The notes: generated by a model from the letters alone, not told the origin. A stretch of DNA of 64,000 nt from Frigoribacterium sp. Leaf263 (GCF_001422285.1 NZ_LMMO01000003.1:570894-634893), one strand, 5' to 3'; shown: positions 26,120-38,204, counted from the first letter of the stretch. A program made the numbers and translations.

Positions 26120-27142
26120 GTGGTCTCGGAGCGCGGACTCGAAGTCCTCCGTGTCATCGTGCACGACTACGTCGCGTCGAGGGAACCCGTCGGCTCGAAG
26201 TCGATCGTCGAGCGCCACCAGTTCGGCGTCTCGGCCGCCACGATCCGCAACGACATGGCCCTCCTCGAAGAGGAGGAGCTGATCACGGCTCCGCACACCT
26301 CGTCGGGTCGCGTGCCCACCGACAAGGGGTACCGCCTCTTCGTCAACGAGCTGGCCGACCTCCGACCGCTCACGGCCGCGCAGCGGCAGGCCATCGAGAC
26401 CTTCCTCGGCGACTCGACCGATCTCGACGAGGTCCTCGGGCGCACGGTCAGACTGCTCTCGCAGCTGACGAATCAGGTCGCCCTCGTCCAGTACCCGTCG
26501 TTCTCCCGCGCCCGGGTCCGCCACATCGAGCTGGTCAGCCTCGGCGAGTCGAAGGTCATGACCGTCCTCATCACCGACAGCGGCCAGGTCGAGCAGCGGA
26601 TCATCGATCTCCCGACGCCGGTCGACGAGGCCTTCCTGTCCGAGCTGCGCGCCTCGGTCAACGCCGCGGTCGGCGGTGCCGCGCTCAGCGACGCCGCGCG
26701 ATCGCTCAGCGACCTGCCCGAGCGGTTCCGCCCCGATCTGGCCGCGATGGTCCGACGCGTCGTCGCGAGTCTCGTCGAGCAGCTGGCCGCCGGCCGTCAG
26801 GACCGGCTCGTCATGGCCGGCGCGGCGAACCTCGTCCGCACCGAGGACGATTTCAGCGGCAGCCTCTATCCTGTGCTCGAGGCCATCGAAGAGCAGGTCG
26901 CGCTGTTGCGGCTCTTCGGCGAGATGCAGCTCGACGCGGTCGACGTGGTGGCGAGCATCGGCCGCGAGAACGCGTCCTTCGGACTCGCGCAGACGTCCGT
27001 GCTCGCCAGCGGCTACACGTCCTCGGGCAGCGAGATCGCCCGGATCGGCGTGCTCGGGCCGCTGCGCATGGACTACTCGTCGAACATGGCGGCGGTCCGC
27101 GCGGTGGCGCGTTACCTCTCGTCGACGCTCGACGAGCGCTGA
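26120..27142 (+). CDS. hrcA: heat-inducible transcription repressor HrcA
   Basis: A 340-residue protein. The N-terminal winged helix (SERGLEVLRVIVHDYVASRE, PVGSKSIVERHQFGVSAATI) is followed by GAF-like and inserted dimerisation domains and the C-terminal signature IGVLGPLRMDYSSNMAAVRA. It binds CIRCE, and a CIRCE-like site lies just upstream. GTG 26120 gives MVSERG, the common family start, with GAGAGAGG 6 nt before it. dnaJ follows after 73 bp. Confidence 0.96.
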   Translation: MVSERGLEVLRVIVHDYVASREPVGSKSIVERHQFGVSAATIRNDMALLEEEELITAPHTSSGRVPTDKGYRLFVNELADLRPLTAAQRQAIETFLGDSTDLDEVLGRTVRLLSQLTNQVALVQYPSFSRARVRHIELVSLGESKVMTVLITDSGQVEQRIIDLPTPVDEAFLSELRASVNAAVGGAALSDAARSLSDLPERFRPDLAAMVRRVVASLVEQLAAGRQDRLVMAGAANLVRTEDDFSGSLYPVLEAIEEQVALLRLFGEMQLDAVDVVASIGRENASFGLAQTSVLASGYTSSGSEIARIGVLGPLRMDYSSNMAAVRAVARYLSSTLDER

Positions 27143-27215
27143 CACGATCCGCGCCTCCTCGGCTCCCCTTCCCCCTCCCATCTTCAGCACCGACATCAAG
27201 AGGTAGACCAAACAA

Positions 27216-28322
27216 GTGGCAGATCATTACGACGTGCTCGGAGTCGACCGGACGGCGTCGCCGGACGAGATCAAGAAGGCCTACCGCCGACTCGCCCGCG
27301 AGCTCCACCCCGATGTGAACCCCAGCGCCGACGCCTCCGAGCGCTTCAAGGACGTCACGCACGCGTACGACGTCCTCAGCGACCCGCAGCAGCGCGAGCG
27401 CTACGACCTCGGACCGCAGGCCGGCTTCGGCGGCGGCGGGGGAGCCGGCTTCGGCGACATCTTCGACGCGTTCTTCGGCGGCGGGGGAGGCGGGCAGCGT
27501 CAGGGGCCCCGGTCGCGACGCGAGCGCGGGCAGGACGCCCTCCTGCGCCTCGAGGTCGAGCTCGACGACATCGTCTTCGGCACGAAGCGCGACATCGAGG
27601 TCGACACGGCCGTCCTCTGCGAGACCTGCAACGGATCCTGCTGCGCTCCCGGCACCTCGCCGCAGACCTGCGACATCTGCAACGGCTCGGGCCAGATCCA
27701 GCGGACGGTCCGCTCGCTGCTCGGCAACGTCATGACCTCGAGCCCGTGCGGCACCTGCCGCGGCTACGGCACCGTCATCCCGAACCCGTGCCCCACCTGC
27801 CAGGGTCAGGGTCGCGTGCGCGCTCGTCGCACGATCCCCATCGACATCCCCGCCGGCGTCGACACCGGTCTCCGCCTGCAGCTGCCCGGTCAGGGCGAGG
27901 TCGGTCAGGCCGGCGGCCCCAACGGCGACCTGTACCTCGAGGTCAAGGTCAAGCACCACGACACCTACAGCCGCGACGGCGACGACCTGCTCGCGACCCT
28001 CGAGGTGCAGATGGCCGATGCGATCCTCGGCACCGCGACGACGCTGCCCGGCATCGACGGCGACGTCGAGCTCGAGATCAAGCCGGGCACGCAGAGCGCG
28101 GACATCATCACCATCCGCGACCGCGGCGTCACGAAGCTCCGCGGAACGGGGCGCGGTGACCTCAAGATCGGGATCCAGGTCGTCACCCCCACGAAGCTCA
28201 GCCACAAAGAGCGCGAGCTCATCGAGAAGTTCGCATCGGGACGTCGCCACCAGGGGCCCGAGCTGTCGCAGTTCCAGCAGGGTCTGTTCGGCAAGCTGCG
28301 CGACCGCTTCCTGAACTTCTGA
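27216..28322 (+). CDS. dnaJ: chaperone DnaJ
   Basis: A 368-residue type I J-protein. The J-domain HPD is at 31-33, followed by a Gly/Phe-rich linker ([12 protein letters not shown]). Four zinc-finger repeats follow: [24 protein letters not shown] and CPTCQGQG. The first ends in Cys where Gly is usual, a minor departure. Actinobacteria usually carry two dnaJ genes; this one, beside hrcA, corresponds to the hrcA-linked dnaJ2. It stimulates DnaK ATPase. The start is GTG 27216. Confidence 0.96.
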   Translation: MADHYDVLGVDRTASPDEIKKAYRRLARELHPDVNPSADASERFKDVTHAYDVLSDPQQRERYDLGPQAGFGGGGGAGFGDIFDAFFGGGGGGQRQGPRSRRERGQDALLRLEVELDDIVFGTKRDIEVDTAVLCETCNGSCCAPGTSPQTCDICNGSGQIQRTVRSLLGNVMTSSPCGTCRGYGTVIPNPCPTCQGQGRVRARRTIPIDIPAGVDTGLRLQLPGQGEVGQAGGPNGDLYLEVKVKHHDTYSRDGDDLLATLEVQMADAILGTATTLPGIDGDVELEIKPGTQSADIITIRDRGVTKLRGTGRGDLKIGIQVVTPTKLSHKERELIEKFASGRRHQGPELSQFQQGLFGKLRDRFLNF

Positions 28323-28324
28323 TC

Positions 28325-29056
28325 GTGGCGCACTCCTACCTCGTCGAGGCGCTCGACGACGCGACCGTCGGCGGCGAGGTCGTCCTGGCGGGAGCCGAGG
28401 CGCGTCACGCCGTGACCGTCAGCCGGGTCCGCGTCGCCGATCCGCTCCGGGTCGGCAACGGCCGGGGTCTCGTCGTGGAGGGGACCGTGCAGGAGGCGCG
28501 GGCCGACCGGGTGGTCATGATCGCGGAGTCCGTCGTCCACCACGTCCGGCCCGAGGTGACGATCGGCCTGGTGCAGGCCCTCGCCAAGGGCGACCGCGAC
28601 GAGCTCGCCGTGCAGGCGGCGACCGAGCTGGGGGTCGACGAGGTCGTGCCGTGGTCGGCGTCGCGGAGCGTGTCCCGCTGGGAGGGCCCGAAGATCGAGA
28701 AGGGGCTGGCGCGGTGGGGCGCCATCACCCGGGAGGCCACCAAGCAGGCCGTGCGGCCCTGGGGCCCTGAGGTGACCGGCCTGGCGACGACGAAGGCGAT
28801 CGCGGCCCGGGCCGGGGCCGAGCGGGTGCTCGTCCTCGAGCCGACCGCCGAGGTGGCGCTGTCCGCGGTCGACCTGACCGGCGCCTCCTCGGTGCTCGTC
28901 GTCGTCGGGCCCGAGGGCGGGGTCTCTCCCGCCGAGCTCGAGACGCTCACGGCGGGAGGCGCGACGCCCGTGCGGCTCGGCGACTCCGTGCTGCGGACCT
29001 CGACGGCCGGACCGGCGGCCATCGCCGTGCTCAGCGTGCGGCTCGGGCGCTGGTGA
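28325..29056 (+). CDS. rsmE: 16S rRNA (uracil-1498-N3)-methyltransferase
   Basis: A 243-residue SPOUT methyltransferase with GLVQALAKGDRDELAVQAAT, ITREATKQAVRPWGPEV and the SAM-knot region VVVGPEGGVSPAELETL plus LGDSVLRTSTAGPAAIAVLS. It methylates U1498 of 16S rRNA. The start is GTG, 2 bp after the dnaJ stop. Position between dnaJ and the HIT gene is the conserved actinobacterial order. Confidence 0.95.
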   Translation: MAHSYLVEALDDATVGGEVVLAGAEARHAVTVSRVRVADPLRVGNGRGLVVEGTVQEARADRVVMIAESVVHHVRPEVTIGLVQALAKGDRDELAVQAATELGVDEVVPWSASRSVSRWEGPKIEKGLARWGAITREATKQAVRPWGPEVTGLATTKAIAARAGAERVLVLEPTAEVALSAVDLTGASSVLVVVGPEGGVSPAELETLTAGGATPVRLGDSVLRTSTAGPAAIAVLSVRLGRW

Positions 29057-29105
29057 CCGGTCCGACGACGATCGTCGAGACCGGCGGGATGTCGGCGGCC
29101 GCCGG

Positions 29106-29111
29106 TACCAT
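29106..29111 (+). promoter_or_regulatory. -10 element of the HIT gene (leaderless)
   Basis: TACCAT ends 7 nt before the ATG at 29119. It supports that start over the upstream in-frame codons at 29053 and 29110. Confidence 0.55.
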
Positions 29112-29118
29112 GGACGCC

Positions 29119-29506
29119 ATGTCAGATCAGCAGGACTCCGCAGCGGAGCCGAGCGTCTTCAGCCTCATCGTCGAGCGTCGCATCCCGGCCGACATCGTGT
29201 TCGAGAACGACCGCCTCATCGCCTTCCGCGACATCGAGCCGAAGGCGCCCGTGCACCTGCTCGTCGTCCCCAAGACCCCGTATCGCGACGTCGCCGAGCT
29301 CGCGGCGGGCGACCCGGGTCTGCTCGCCGAGCTCGTGTCCACCGCCTCGGCGCTGGCCGCCGATCCGGCCGTGTTCCGCGACGCCGAGGGCCGCGAGCAC
29401 TCCTCCGGGTCGTTCCGCCTGATCTTCAACACCGGTGAATCGGCCGGCCAGACCGTGTTCCACGTCCACGCCCACGTCCTGGGCGGCCCCCTCCAGGAAG
29501 GCACCC

Positions 29507-29517
<11 letters not shown>
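29119..29517 (+). CDS. HIT-family nucleotide hydrolase/transferase (HinT-like)
   Basis: A 132-residue protein. The histidine triad HVHAHVLGG is near the C-terminus (His115, His117, His119), with DIEPKAPVHLLVVPK in the middle. HIT proteins cleave purine nucleoside phosphoramidates or related bonds. The start at 29119 is supported by a -10 hexamer 7 nt upstream. The stop lies inside the start region of phoH, an 11-bp overlap. Confidence 0.92.
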
Positions 29518-30579
<1,062 letters not shown>

Positions 30580-30583
<4 letters not shown>

Positions 30584-31041
30584 GCATCGAGGTCAACAAC
30601 GAGTCGGGCGTCGACGTCGACGAGGCGGCGATCCAGCGTCTCGCGACCTTCGCGCTCGACCAGATGCACGTGCATCCCGAGGCCGAGCTCGCGATCGTGT
30701 TCGTCGACGAGACCGCGATGGAGCAGCTGCACGTCCAGTGGATGGACGAACCGGGGCCGACCGACGTCCTGAGCTTCCCCATGGACGAGCTGCGTCCCGG
30801 CACCGAAGAGGACCCGACGCCCGCCGGTCTGCTGGGCGACATCGTCGTCTGCCCCCAGGTGGCCACCGCTCAGGCGGCCACGGCCGGCCACAGCCCCCTC
30901 GACGAGATGTACCTCCTCACCTGCCACGGGATCCTCCACCTCCTCGGCTTCGATCACGCCGAACCCGACGATGAGCGCGAGATGTTCGGTCTGCAGCGCG
31001 AGATCCTCGCCGCCTTCGCCGGCGCCGACGAGCGACCGTGA
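30580..31041 (+). CDS. ybeY: endoribonuclease YbeY
   Basis: A 153-residue protein with the zinc motif [11 protein letters not shown] (His116, His120, His126) and [10 protein letters not shown]. YbeY acts in 16S rRNA 3' maturation and ribosome quality control. It is translationally coupled to phoH, as in most bacteria. Confidence 0.97.
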
Positions 31042-31048
31042 CGCCGTG

Positions 31049-32392
31049 ATGGTCACCGTGTTCGTCATCGTGGCCGTCGTCCTGGTGGTGGTCGGCGGAC
31101 TCCTCGCCGCCATCGACTCCGCCCTCGGCGTCCTCAGCCGGGCCGACCTGATCGACGAGGCGGAGCAGGCGCCCCGCAGCCGCAAGGCGCTGCTGGCGCT
31201 GTCCGTCGACGCGGGCGCCCACGTCAACGCCATCAACTTCGTGCGCGTGGTCGCCGAGACGTCCGCCGCCGTCCTCGTGTCGCTCGCCTTCGCGTTCAGC
31301 GTCGAGCGGTGGTGGGTGGCCCTGCTGCTCTCGGCGCTCATCATGACCGTCGTGTCCTTCGTCCTCGTGGGGTCGAGTCCGCGCAGCGTCGGCAGGGCCC
31401 ACGCTCGCGGGCTCGTCGTCGCCACGGCGGGGTTCGTGCGCTTGGTGCGTCTCGTCCTCGGACCGGTGGCGGATGCCCTCGTGGCCGTCGGGAACCGGGT
31501 CACTCCCGGGCGCCCGGCCAGCGCCTCCTTCTCGTCCGAGGAGCAGCTGCTCAGCATGGTCGACGAGGCCACCGAGCTCGACGTGCTCGAAGAGGACGAC
31601 CGCGAGCTCATCCACTCGATCTTCGAGTTCAGCGACACGGTGGTGCGCGAGGTCATGGTCCCGCGGACCGACATGGTGACGATCGAGGCCACCGCCACCG
31701 TGGGGTCGGCGATGAGCCTGTTCCTCGGTCGCGGCGTCTCCCGCGTCCCCGTCGTGGGGCGCGACAACGACGACGTCGTGGGCATCGTCTATCTGCGCGA
31801 CCTGGCGCGCCGACTGCACGAGCACGTGGGGCACGACGACGCGCCGGTGAGCACCCTGGCGCGCCCCGCCGCGTTCGTGCCCGAGTCGAAGAAGGCCGAC
31901 GAAACCCTCCGTCAGATGCAGCTCGACAAGAACCACCTCGCGATGGTCGTCGACGAATACGGCGGCATCGCCGGTCTCGTCACCCTCGAAGACCTCATCG
32001 AAGAGCTGGTCGGCGACATCAGCGACGAGTACGACCGTGAGGTGGCGCCCCATCGCGAGGTGTCCGAGGGCGTGTTCCGCGTGAGCGCGCGCATGCCCGT
32101 CGACGAGCTCGGCGACCTCTTCGGGCTCGAACTCGACGACGACGACGTCGACTCCGTCGGCGGGCTCCTGACCAAGGCCCTCGGGCGCCTGCCCGAGAAG
32201 GGCTCCGTCGTCACGGTGTCGGGGCTGACGCTCACCGCGGACCGCACCGAGGGTCGTCGACACGACCTCCAGACCGTCCTGGTCGAGCGCAGCGCCGTGC
32301 TCGAGACCGCGGGCGGCTCCGCCACCGACGACCCCGACCTCGACGGCGCCGCCGTCCTCAGCTCGAACCGATCCGCGAAGGACACCGCATGA
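31049..32392 (+). CDS. HlyC/CorC-type membrane protein with CBS pair
   Basis: A 447-residue protein. Hydrophobic N-terminal segments form a CNNM/DUF21 domain, followed by a CBS pair (VMVPRTDMVTIEATATVG and MVVDEYGGIAGLVTLEDL) and a CorC_HlyC C-terminal domain (RVSARMPVDELGDLFGLELD). Members are linked to Mg/Co efflux; the haemolysin name is historical. ATG 31049 is preferred over the GTG immediately before it (31046). The stop overlaps the era ATG. Confidence 0.9.
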   Translation: MVTVFVIVAVVLVVVGGLLAAIDSALGVLSRADLIDEAEQAPRSRKALLALSVDAGAHVNAINFVRVVAETSAAVLVSLAFAFSVERWWVALLLSALIMTVVSFVLVGSSPRSVGRAHARGLVVATAGFVRLVRLVLGPVADALVAVGNRVTPGRPASASFSSEEQLLSMVDEATELDVLEEDDRELIHSIFEFSDTVVREVMVPRTDMVTIEATATVGSAMSLFLGRGVSRVPVVGRDNDDVVGIVYLRDLARRLHEHVGHDDAPVSTLARPAAFVPESKKADETLRQMQLDKNHLAMVVDEYGGIAGLVTLEDLIEELVGDISDEYDREVAPHREVSEGVFRVSARMPVDELGDLFGLELDDDDVDSVGGLLTKALGRLPEKGSVVTVSGLTLTADRTEGRRHDLQTVLVERSAVLETAGGSATDDPDLDGAAVLSSNRSAKDTA

Positions 32393-33330
32393 CCCACGAC
32401 GAACCGACACACGCCGCCGATCCGACGGCCCCCTCGCGAGGTTCGACCTACCGCGCGGGGTTCGCGTCGTTCGTGGGTCGACCCAACGTGGGCAAGTCCA
32501 CCCTCACGAACGCCCTGGTGGGGCAGAAGGTCGCCATCACGTCGTCCAAGCCCCAGACCACGCGGCGGGCCATCCGCGGGATCGTGCACCACGCCGACGG
32601 TCAGCTCGTCCTGGTCGACACGCCCGGAATGCACCGGCCCCGCACCCTGCTCGGCGAGCGTCTCAACGACGTCGTGCAGACGACCCTCGGCGATGTCGAC
32701 GTCATCGGCTTCTGCGTCCCCGCCGACGAGAAGATCGGCCCCGGCGACAAGTACATCAACGAGCAGCTCGACGCGTTCCCGCGCGCCAGGAAGGTCGCGA
32801 TCGTCACGAAGGTCGACGCGACCTCCCGCCCGGCGGTGGCCGAGCAGCTGCTCGCGGTGAGTCGTCTCCGCGAATGGGACGCGATCATCCCCCTGTCCGC
32901 CGTGACGGACGTCCAGCTCGACGTGCTGGCGACCGAGCTCATCAAGCTCATGCCCCTCTCGCAGCCGCTCTATCCGGCGGACGCCGTCACCGAGGAGGTG
33001 CTGGAGGATCGTGTCGCCGAGTACGTCCGCGAAGCCGCCCTCGAGGGCGTTCAGGACGAGCTCCCGCACTCGCTGGCGGTCACCATCGACGACATGGTCG
33101 AGCGCGACGACAAGGACCTCCTCGAGATCTACGCCAATCTCTTCGTCGAACGCGACAGCCAGAAGGCCATCGTCATCGGCAAGGGCGGGCAGCGGCTGCG
33201 GGAGGTCGGCGAGCGGGCGCGTGCCCAGATCGAGCCCCTGGTCGGCAAGCAGGTGTTCCTGTCCATCCGCGTCAAGGTGGCGAAGGACTGGCAGCGGGAT
33301 CCCAAGCTGCTCGGGCGCCTCGGCTTCTGA
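32389..33330 (+). CDS. era: GTPase Era
   Basis: A 313-residue GTPase. G1 GRPNVGKST (about 30-38), G3 DTPGMHRP and G4 TKVD are followed by a C-terminal KH domain (KAIVIGKGGQRLREVGERAR). Era binds the 3' end of 16S rRNA and monitors 30S maturation, fitting its place after phoH-ybeY. It overlaps the upstream stop by ATGA. Confidence 0.97.
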   Translation: MTHDEPTHAADPTAPSRGSTYRAGFASFVGRPNVGKSTLTNALVGQKVAITSSKPQTTRRAIRGIVHHADGQLVLVDTPGMHRPRTLLGERLNDVVQTTLGDVDVIGFCVPADEKIGPGDKYINEQLDAFPRARKVAIVTKVDATSRPAVAEQLLAVSRLREWDAIIPLSAVTDVQLDVLATELIKLMPLSQPLYPADAVTEEVLEDRVAEYVREAALEGVQDELPHSLAVTIDDMVERDDKDLLEIYANLFVERDSQKAIVIGKGGQRLREVGERARAQIEPLVGKQVFLSIRVKVAKDWQRDPKLLGRLGF

Positions 33331-33414
33331 TCCGAGGTCCCTCCACAGGATGACCCGCCTCCGTCGCCCGTCGCGAGGTCCGGGCGCTCGCTCGTGAAGC
33401 GTCCCGGCGGGCCG

Positions 33415-33420
33415 TACGGT
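33415..33420 (+). promoter_or_regulatory. -10 element of the histidine kinase gene (leaderless)
   Basis: TACGGT ends 6 nt before GTG 33427, deciding that start over an in-frame GTG at 33394. Confidence 0.55.
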
Positions 33421-33426
33421 AGTCCC

Positions 33427-34695
33427 GTGCTCTTCCGTCGCCTCGCCCCCTATCAGCTGGTGGTGGACGCCGCGTCGGGGGTCCTGCTCTTCGGCGCGGC
33501 GCTGCTCATCTCCAACGACTCCTTCACCGGCGTCGTGGCCCTCGGGCTGGCCGTGGCTCTCGCCGTGCGCCGGTTGTCGCCGAGTCTGGCTCTGTCGATC
33601 GCCTGGGTGGTCGCCATCGGCGAGATGCTCGCGCGGACGACGCCCGATGTCAGCAACATCGCCATCTGCGTGATCCTCTACACGGTCGCCGCGTACGGCA
33701 CCGACCGGCTCAAGTGGCTCGGTCTGGTGTCGCTCGTGGTGGGTGCCGCCGTCGGCACGTTCTACCTGACCTTCGTGCAGACGACGATCTTCGGCGTCTC
33801 CTACGACGTGAGCGGCATCACGGACGTCGTCCGCATCATGCTGCAGGTGGGCATCACGTTCCTCGGGCTGCTCGCGCTGCTGGGGCTGCCCTGGGCCGGT
33901 GGTCTGCTGGCCCGCTCGCGCTCCGCCGAGCGCACGAGCCGCGAGGCCCGCCTGGTCGCCGAGCGCGAGACCATCCGCGCCGAGGGGGATGCCGCTCGGG
34001 CCGAGCGCGAGGCCGCCCGAGCCGAGCGGGACATCGCCGTCGAGCAGGAGCGCAACCGGATCGCTCGTGACATGCACGACGTCGTGGCGCACTCCCTCGC
34101 GGTCGTCATCGCCCAGGCGGACGGGGCCCGGTACGCCGCCAAGGTCGACCCCACGAGCGTCGACGACGCTCTGACGACCATCGCCTCGACCGCGCGGGAG
34201 GCGCTCGGCGACGTGCGCGTCCTGCTCGGACAGCTCCGCCACAGCCAGGGGGAGGCGCCGCAGCCCGCGCTCGGCGATCTCGACAAGCTGCTCGAGCAGA
34301 TGCGCGCCTCGGGCCTGCGCATCGATCACCGGGTCGTCGGCGAGCCGCAGCAGCTCGGGACCAACCGGCAGCTGGCCGTCTTCCGCATCGTGCAGGAGTC
34401 CCTGACGAACGTGCTGCGCCACGGGGCGGTCGACGAGGTCGTCGAGCTGGTCTTCGACTGGCGGTACGAGTCCCTCCATCTGCTCATCGGCAACGTCGTG
34501 CGGCCGCTGACCCGTCCGGTGCCCACGACGACACCCGGCGAAGAGCGCCGTGGCGGCCACGGACTCGACGGCATGCGCGAGCGCGCGACGCTCGCCGGCG
34601 GCTCGCTGACCACCCAGAACGCCGACGGGCGCTTCGTCGTCCATGCCATCGTGCCGACCTCGGCACTCACACAAGAAGTAGGTCTCGCCCGATGA
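33427..34695 (+). CDS. two-component sensor histidine kinase (HisKA_3/NarL type)
   Basis: A 422-residue protein. Several hydrophobic helices (about 8-160) form a membrane sensor without a large extracellular loop. An Ala/Glu/Arg-rich coiled coil (about 165-210) follows. The HisKA_3 motif ARDMHDVVAHSLAVVIAQAD has phosphoacceptor His217, and a HATPase domain follows (FRIVQESLTNVLRHG, GHGLDGMRERATLAGG). The signal is unknown. It is coupled to the response regulator by ATGA. This pair interrupts the usual era-recO order. Confidence 0.93.
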   Translation: MLFRRLAPYQLVVDAASGVLLFGAALLISNDSFTGVVALGLAVALAVRRLSPSLALSIAWVVAIGEMLARTTPDVSNIAICVILYTVAAYGTDRLKWLGLVSLVVGAAVGTFYLTFVQTTIFGVSYDVSGITDVVRIMLQVGITFLGLLALLGLPWAGGLLARSRSAERTSREARLVAERETIRAEGDAARAEREAARAERDIAVEQERNRIARDMHDVVAHSLAVVIAQADGARYAAKVDPTSVDDALTTIASTAREALGDVRVLLGQLRHSQGEAPQPALGDLDKLLEQMRASGLRIDHRVVGEPQQLGTNRQLAVFRIVQESLTNVLRHGAVDEVVELVFDWRYESLHLLIGNVVRPLTRPVPTTTPGEERRGGHGLDGMRERATLAGGSLTTQNADGRFVVHAIVPTSALTQEVGLAR

Positions 34696-35360
34696 CTCCC
34701 TCGTCGATCCGCGTCGCACTCGTCGACGATCAGGCGCTCTTCCGCGCCGGCATCAAGATGCTCGTCGGCTCGCAGCCCGATCTGCTCTTCGTCGGCGAGG
34801 CCAGCAACGGCGAGGAGGCCGTGGCCATGGTGGCCGAGGCCCTGCCCGACGTGGTCCTCATGGACATCCGCATGCCCGTCATGGACGGCATCGCCGCGAC
34901 CTCCGCGGTGCTCGCAGCGGCCGAGCGGGCGATGCGCAAGCCCCCGCGCATCATCGTCCTGACCACCTTCGATCTCGACGAGGCGGCCACCCGGGCCATC
35001 CGAGGAGGCGCGAGCGGCTTCGTCCTGAAAGACGCGGATCCCGAGTTCCTCCTCGCCGCCATCAGAACCGTGCACTCCGGCAACGCGGTGATCGCCGCCT
35101 CCGCGACGAGAGAGCTGTTCGAGCACTTCGACGGACGCGGCTCCCGAGCCGTCCCCGAGGCGTTCCGCACCCTCACCACCCGAGAGCGCGACATCTTCGA
35201 TCTGGCCTCGCGGGGGCTCAGCAACTCCGAGATCGCGGGTCGGGAGTTCCTCAGCGAGGCGACGGTCAAGACGCACATCAGCCGCGTGCTGTCGAAGCTG
35301 TCGCTCCGCGACCGCGTGCAGCTCGTCGTCTACGCGTACGAGCACGGCCTGACCGGATGA
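34692..35360 (+). CDS. two-component response regulator, NarL/LuxR family
   Basis: A 222-residue protein. The receiver domain has phosphoacceptor Asp58 in VVLMDIRMPVMDG and the switch Lys in SGFVLKDADPEFLL. The C-terminal LuxR helix-turn-helix is LTTRERDIFDLASRGLSNSE with EATVKTHISRVLSKL. It is the partner of the preceding kinase. Target genes are unknown. A GCGCCTCCTCGG copy of the recurrent motif lies 26 bp after the stop. Confidence 0.94.
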   Translation: MTPSSIRVALVDDQALFRAGIKMLVGSQPDLLFVGEASNGEEAVAMVAEALPDVVLMDIRMPVMDGIAATSAVLAAAERAMRKPPRIIVLTTFDLDEAATRAIRGGASGFVLKDADPEFLLAAIRTVHSGNAVIAASATRELFEHFDGRGSRAVPEAFRTLTTRERDIFDLASRGLSNSEIAGREFLSEATVKTHISRVLSKLSLRDRVQLVVYAYEHGLTG

Positions 35361-35426
35361 TCGCGGGGGTGCGTCGTCTCGACAGCCGCGCGCGCCTCCT
35401 CGGTCCGTCCCCCTGCCGGGCGGTGC

Positions 35427-35432
35427 TAGCCT
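35427..35432 (+). promoter_or_regulatory. -10 element of the leuA leader
   Basis: TAGCCT ends 6 nt before the GTG of the leader peptide, so the leader peptide itself is probably leaderless. Confidence 0.5.
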
Positions 35433-35438
35433 CGACTC

Positions 35439-35483
35439 GTGCTGTTCGGTCTGCTCCTCCTTAGCTGCCGCGACGAGTCCTAG
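35439..35483 (+). CDS. leuL: leucine-rich leader peptide of leuA
   Basis: A 14-codon ORF, GTG start to TAG, reading MLFGLLLLSCRDES. It holds five Leu codons, four of them consecutive. It sits 84 bp upstream of leuA, right after a -10 element. Its last codons form the left arm of a perfect hairpin. This is the architecture of ribosome-mediated leucine attenuation: shortage of charged tRNA-Leu would stall the ribosome and change folding downstream. It is too short for homology evidence, so the call rests on architecture. Confidence 0.75.
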   Translation: MLFGLLLLSCRDES

Positions 35484-35504
35484 CCCAGGCCTCCCTCGTC
35501 GCGG
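35468..35504 (+). promoter_or_regulatory. attenuator hairpin in the leuA leader
   Basis: CCGCGACGAG (35468-35477) and CTCGTCGCGG (35495-35504) are perfect 10-bp complements with a 17-nt loop; the left arm overlaps the end of the leader peptide. No T-run follows. GCTCCT within the Leu codons (35453-35458) could also pair with AGGAGC at the leuA ribosome site (35553-35558), an alternative translational route. Confidence 0.65.
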
Positions 35505-35536
35505 AGTTCGTCGTCGGCTGACCAACGAAGCGCTGA

Positions 35537-37324
<1,788 letters not shown>

Positions 37325-37343
37325 ACCCCCCGGGCCGTGTGTC

Positions 37344-37386
37344 CGAGCCCCCCGGGTCCCGTACGGGCCCGGGGGCCCTGGGCTCG
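37344..37386 (+). terminator. probable leuA terminator hairpin
   Basis: CGAGCCC at 37344-37350 pairs with GGGCTCG at 37380-37386, enclosing a further GC-rich stem (CCCGGGTCCCGT against ACGGGCCCGGG with one mismatch). There is no T-run. Confidence 0.6.
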
Positions 37387-37516
37387 GCACGAGACCCTGG
37401 CTGAGCCTCCCGCCCGCGCCCGGCTCGGAGCCGGGTCGGCCTGAGCCGCCCCGTCACCGCAGCGGGAGCCGACTCTCCCCGGTGTCGACAGCACGCGCGG
37501 TGCCCGAGGCCATCGC

Positions 37517-37601
37517 GTCGGCAACTCCTGCCTCCCGCCGCCCCGCCCTCCCCTCGCGCGCGCCCGTGCCTCGTGCGCAGCGGGGAGGAGGAGTTGCCGA
37601 C
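37517..37601. repeat. REPIN-like element 1 (85 bp)
   Basis: It begins GTCGGCAACTCCT (37517-37529) and ends with the exact inverted copy AGGAGTTGCCGAC (37589-37601). The arms extend imperfectly inward (GCCTCCC against GGGGAGG). Confidence 0.9.
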
Positions 37602-37678
37602 GGGCGACGGGCGATCGCGTCCCTCCAGCCTGTCGGCGGGCCTGCTGCTCCCGAGGGCGGCCCACCGGCCGACGTGCC

Positions 37679-37774
37679 GTCGCCAACTCCTGCCGCACGC
37701 TGCCGACTCGGTCAGCGAGCCCGGGTCGGCGGCGGCTCCTATCCCGTTCGCGGCAGCGGGGAGGAGTTGCCGAC
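37679..37774. repeat. REPIN-like element 2 (96 bp)
   Basis: Left end GTCGCCAACTCCT (one mismatch, 37679-37691) and right end AGGAGTTGCCGAC (37762-37774). Confidence 0.88.
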
Positions 37775-37849
37775 GGGAGGGCTGCCGGGAGGGGGCGTCG
37801 GCAGCATGGGTCGCGCACGCCGCATCGTCCACCGCGAGCGGGGTCCGCC

Positions 37850-37934
37850 GTCGGCAATTCCGGAGGCGTGCTCCGGCGTTCTCGCCATGACCCGCGCGGC
37901 GACGGATGACGAGCAGCTGACAGGAGTTGCCGAC
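37850..37934. repeat. REPIN-like element 3 (85 bp, degenerate left end)
   Basis: Left end GTCGGCAATTCCG (two mismatches, 37850-37862) and right end AGGAGTTGCCGAC (37922-37934). It has the same length as element 1 despite a diverged core. Confidence 0.82.
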
Positions 37935-38039
37935 TGCGAGGGACCTCCGGGGCGGGCGGACGGGACGCGGGTCGCGCGCATCAGATGCCCGAATCCGCCA
38001 TCCGGACCAGCGCCTCGCCGCGCTGACGGCGGCGAGACC

Positions 38040-38144
38040 GCACGCCTCGGGCAGCAGCCAGCACGCCTCGGGCAGCAGCCAGCACGCCTCGGGCAGCAGC
38101 CCGCACGCCTCGGGCCGCAAACGGCACGCCGCAGGCCCCAACCC
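38040..38144. repeat. 21-bp tandem repeat array
   Basis: Three near-identical units GCACGCCTCGGGCAGCAGCC plus one base (38040-38060, 38061-38081, 38082-38102), then two decayed units to 38144. It lies just downstream of the stop of the TRIC-like gene, so it could affect that mRNA's 3' end. Confidence 0.9.
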
Positions 38145-38204
38145 GCAGCCCGCACGCCGCAGCCGCACACCCGCACGCACCCCGGCGCAGCCGACGCCAG
38201 GCGG

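Larger units (their letters stand above)
37387..38204. other. non-coding repeat island between leuA and the TRIC-like gene
   Basis: About 820 bp with no credible gene on either strand; open frames here are GC-driven and lack start signals. It holds three REPIN-like elements in tandem (37517-37934) and a 21-bp tandem repeat array (38040-38144). Confidence 0.75.

Noticed and set aside
37517..37934. CRISPR array from regularly spaced repeats
   Set aside because: The units are inverted pairs of 13 bp, not identical direct repeats of 24-40 bp with unique spacers, and no cas gene is present.
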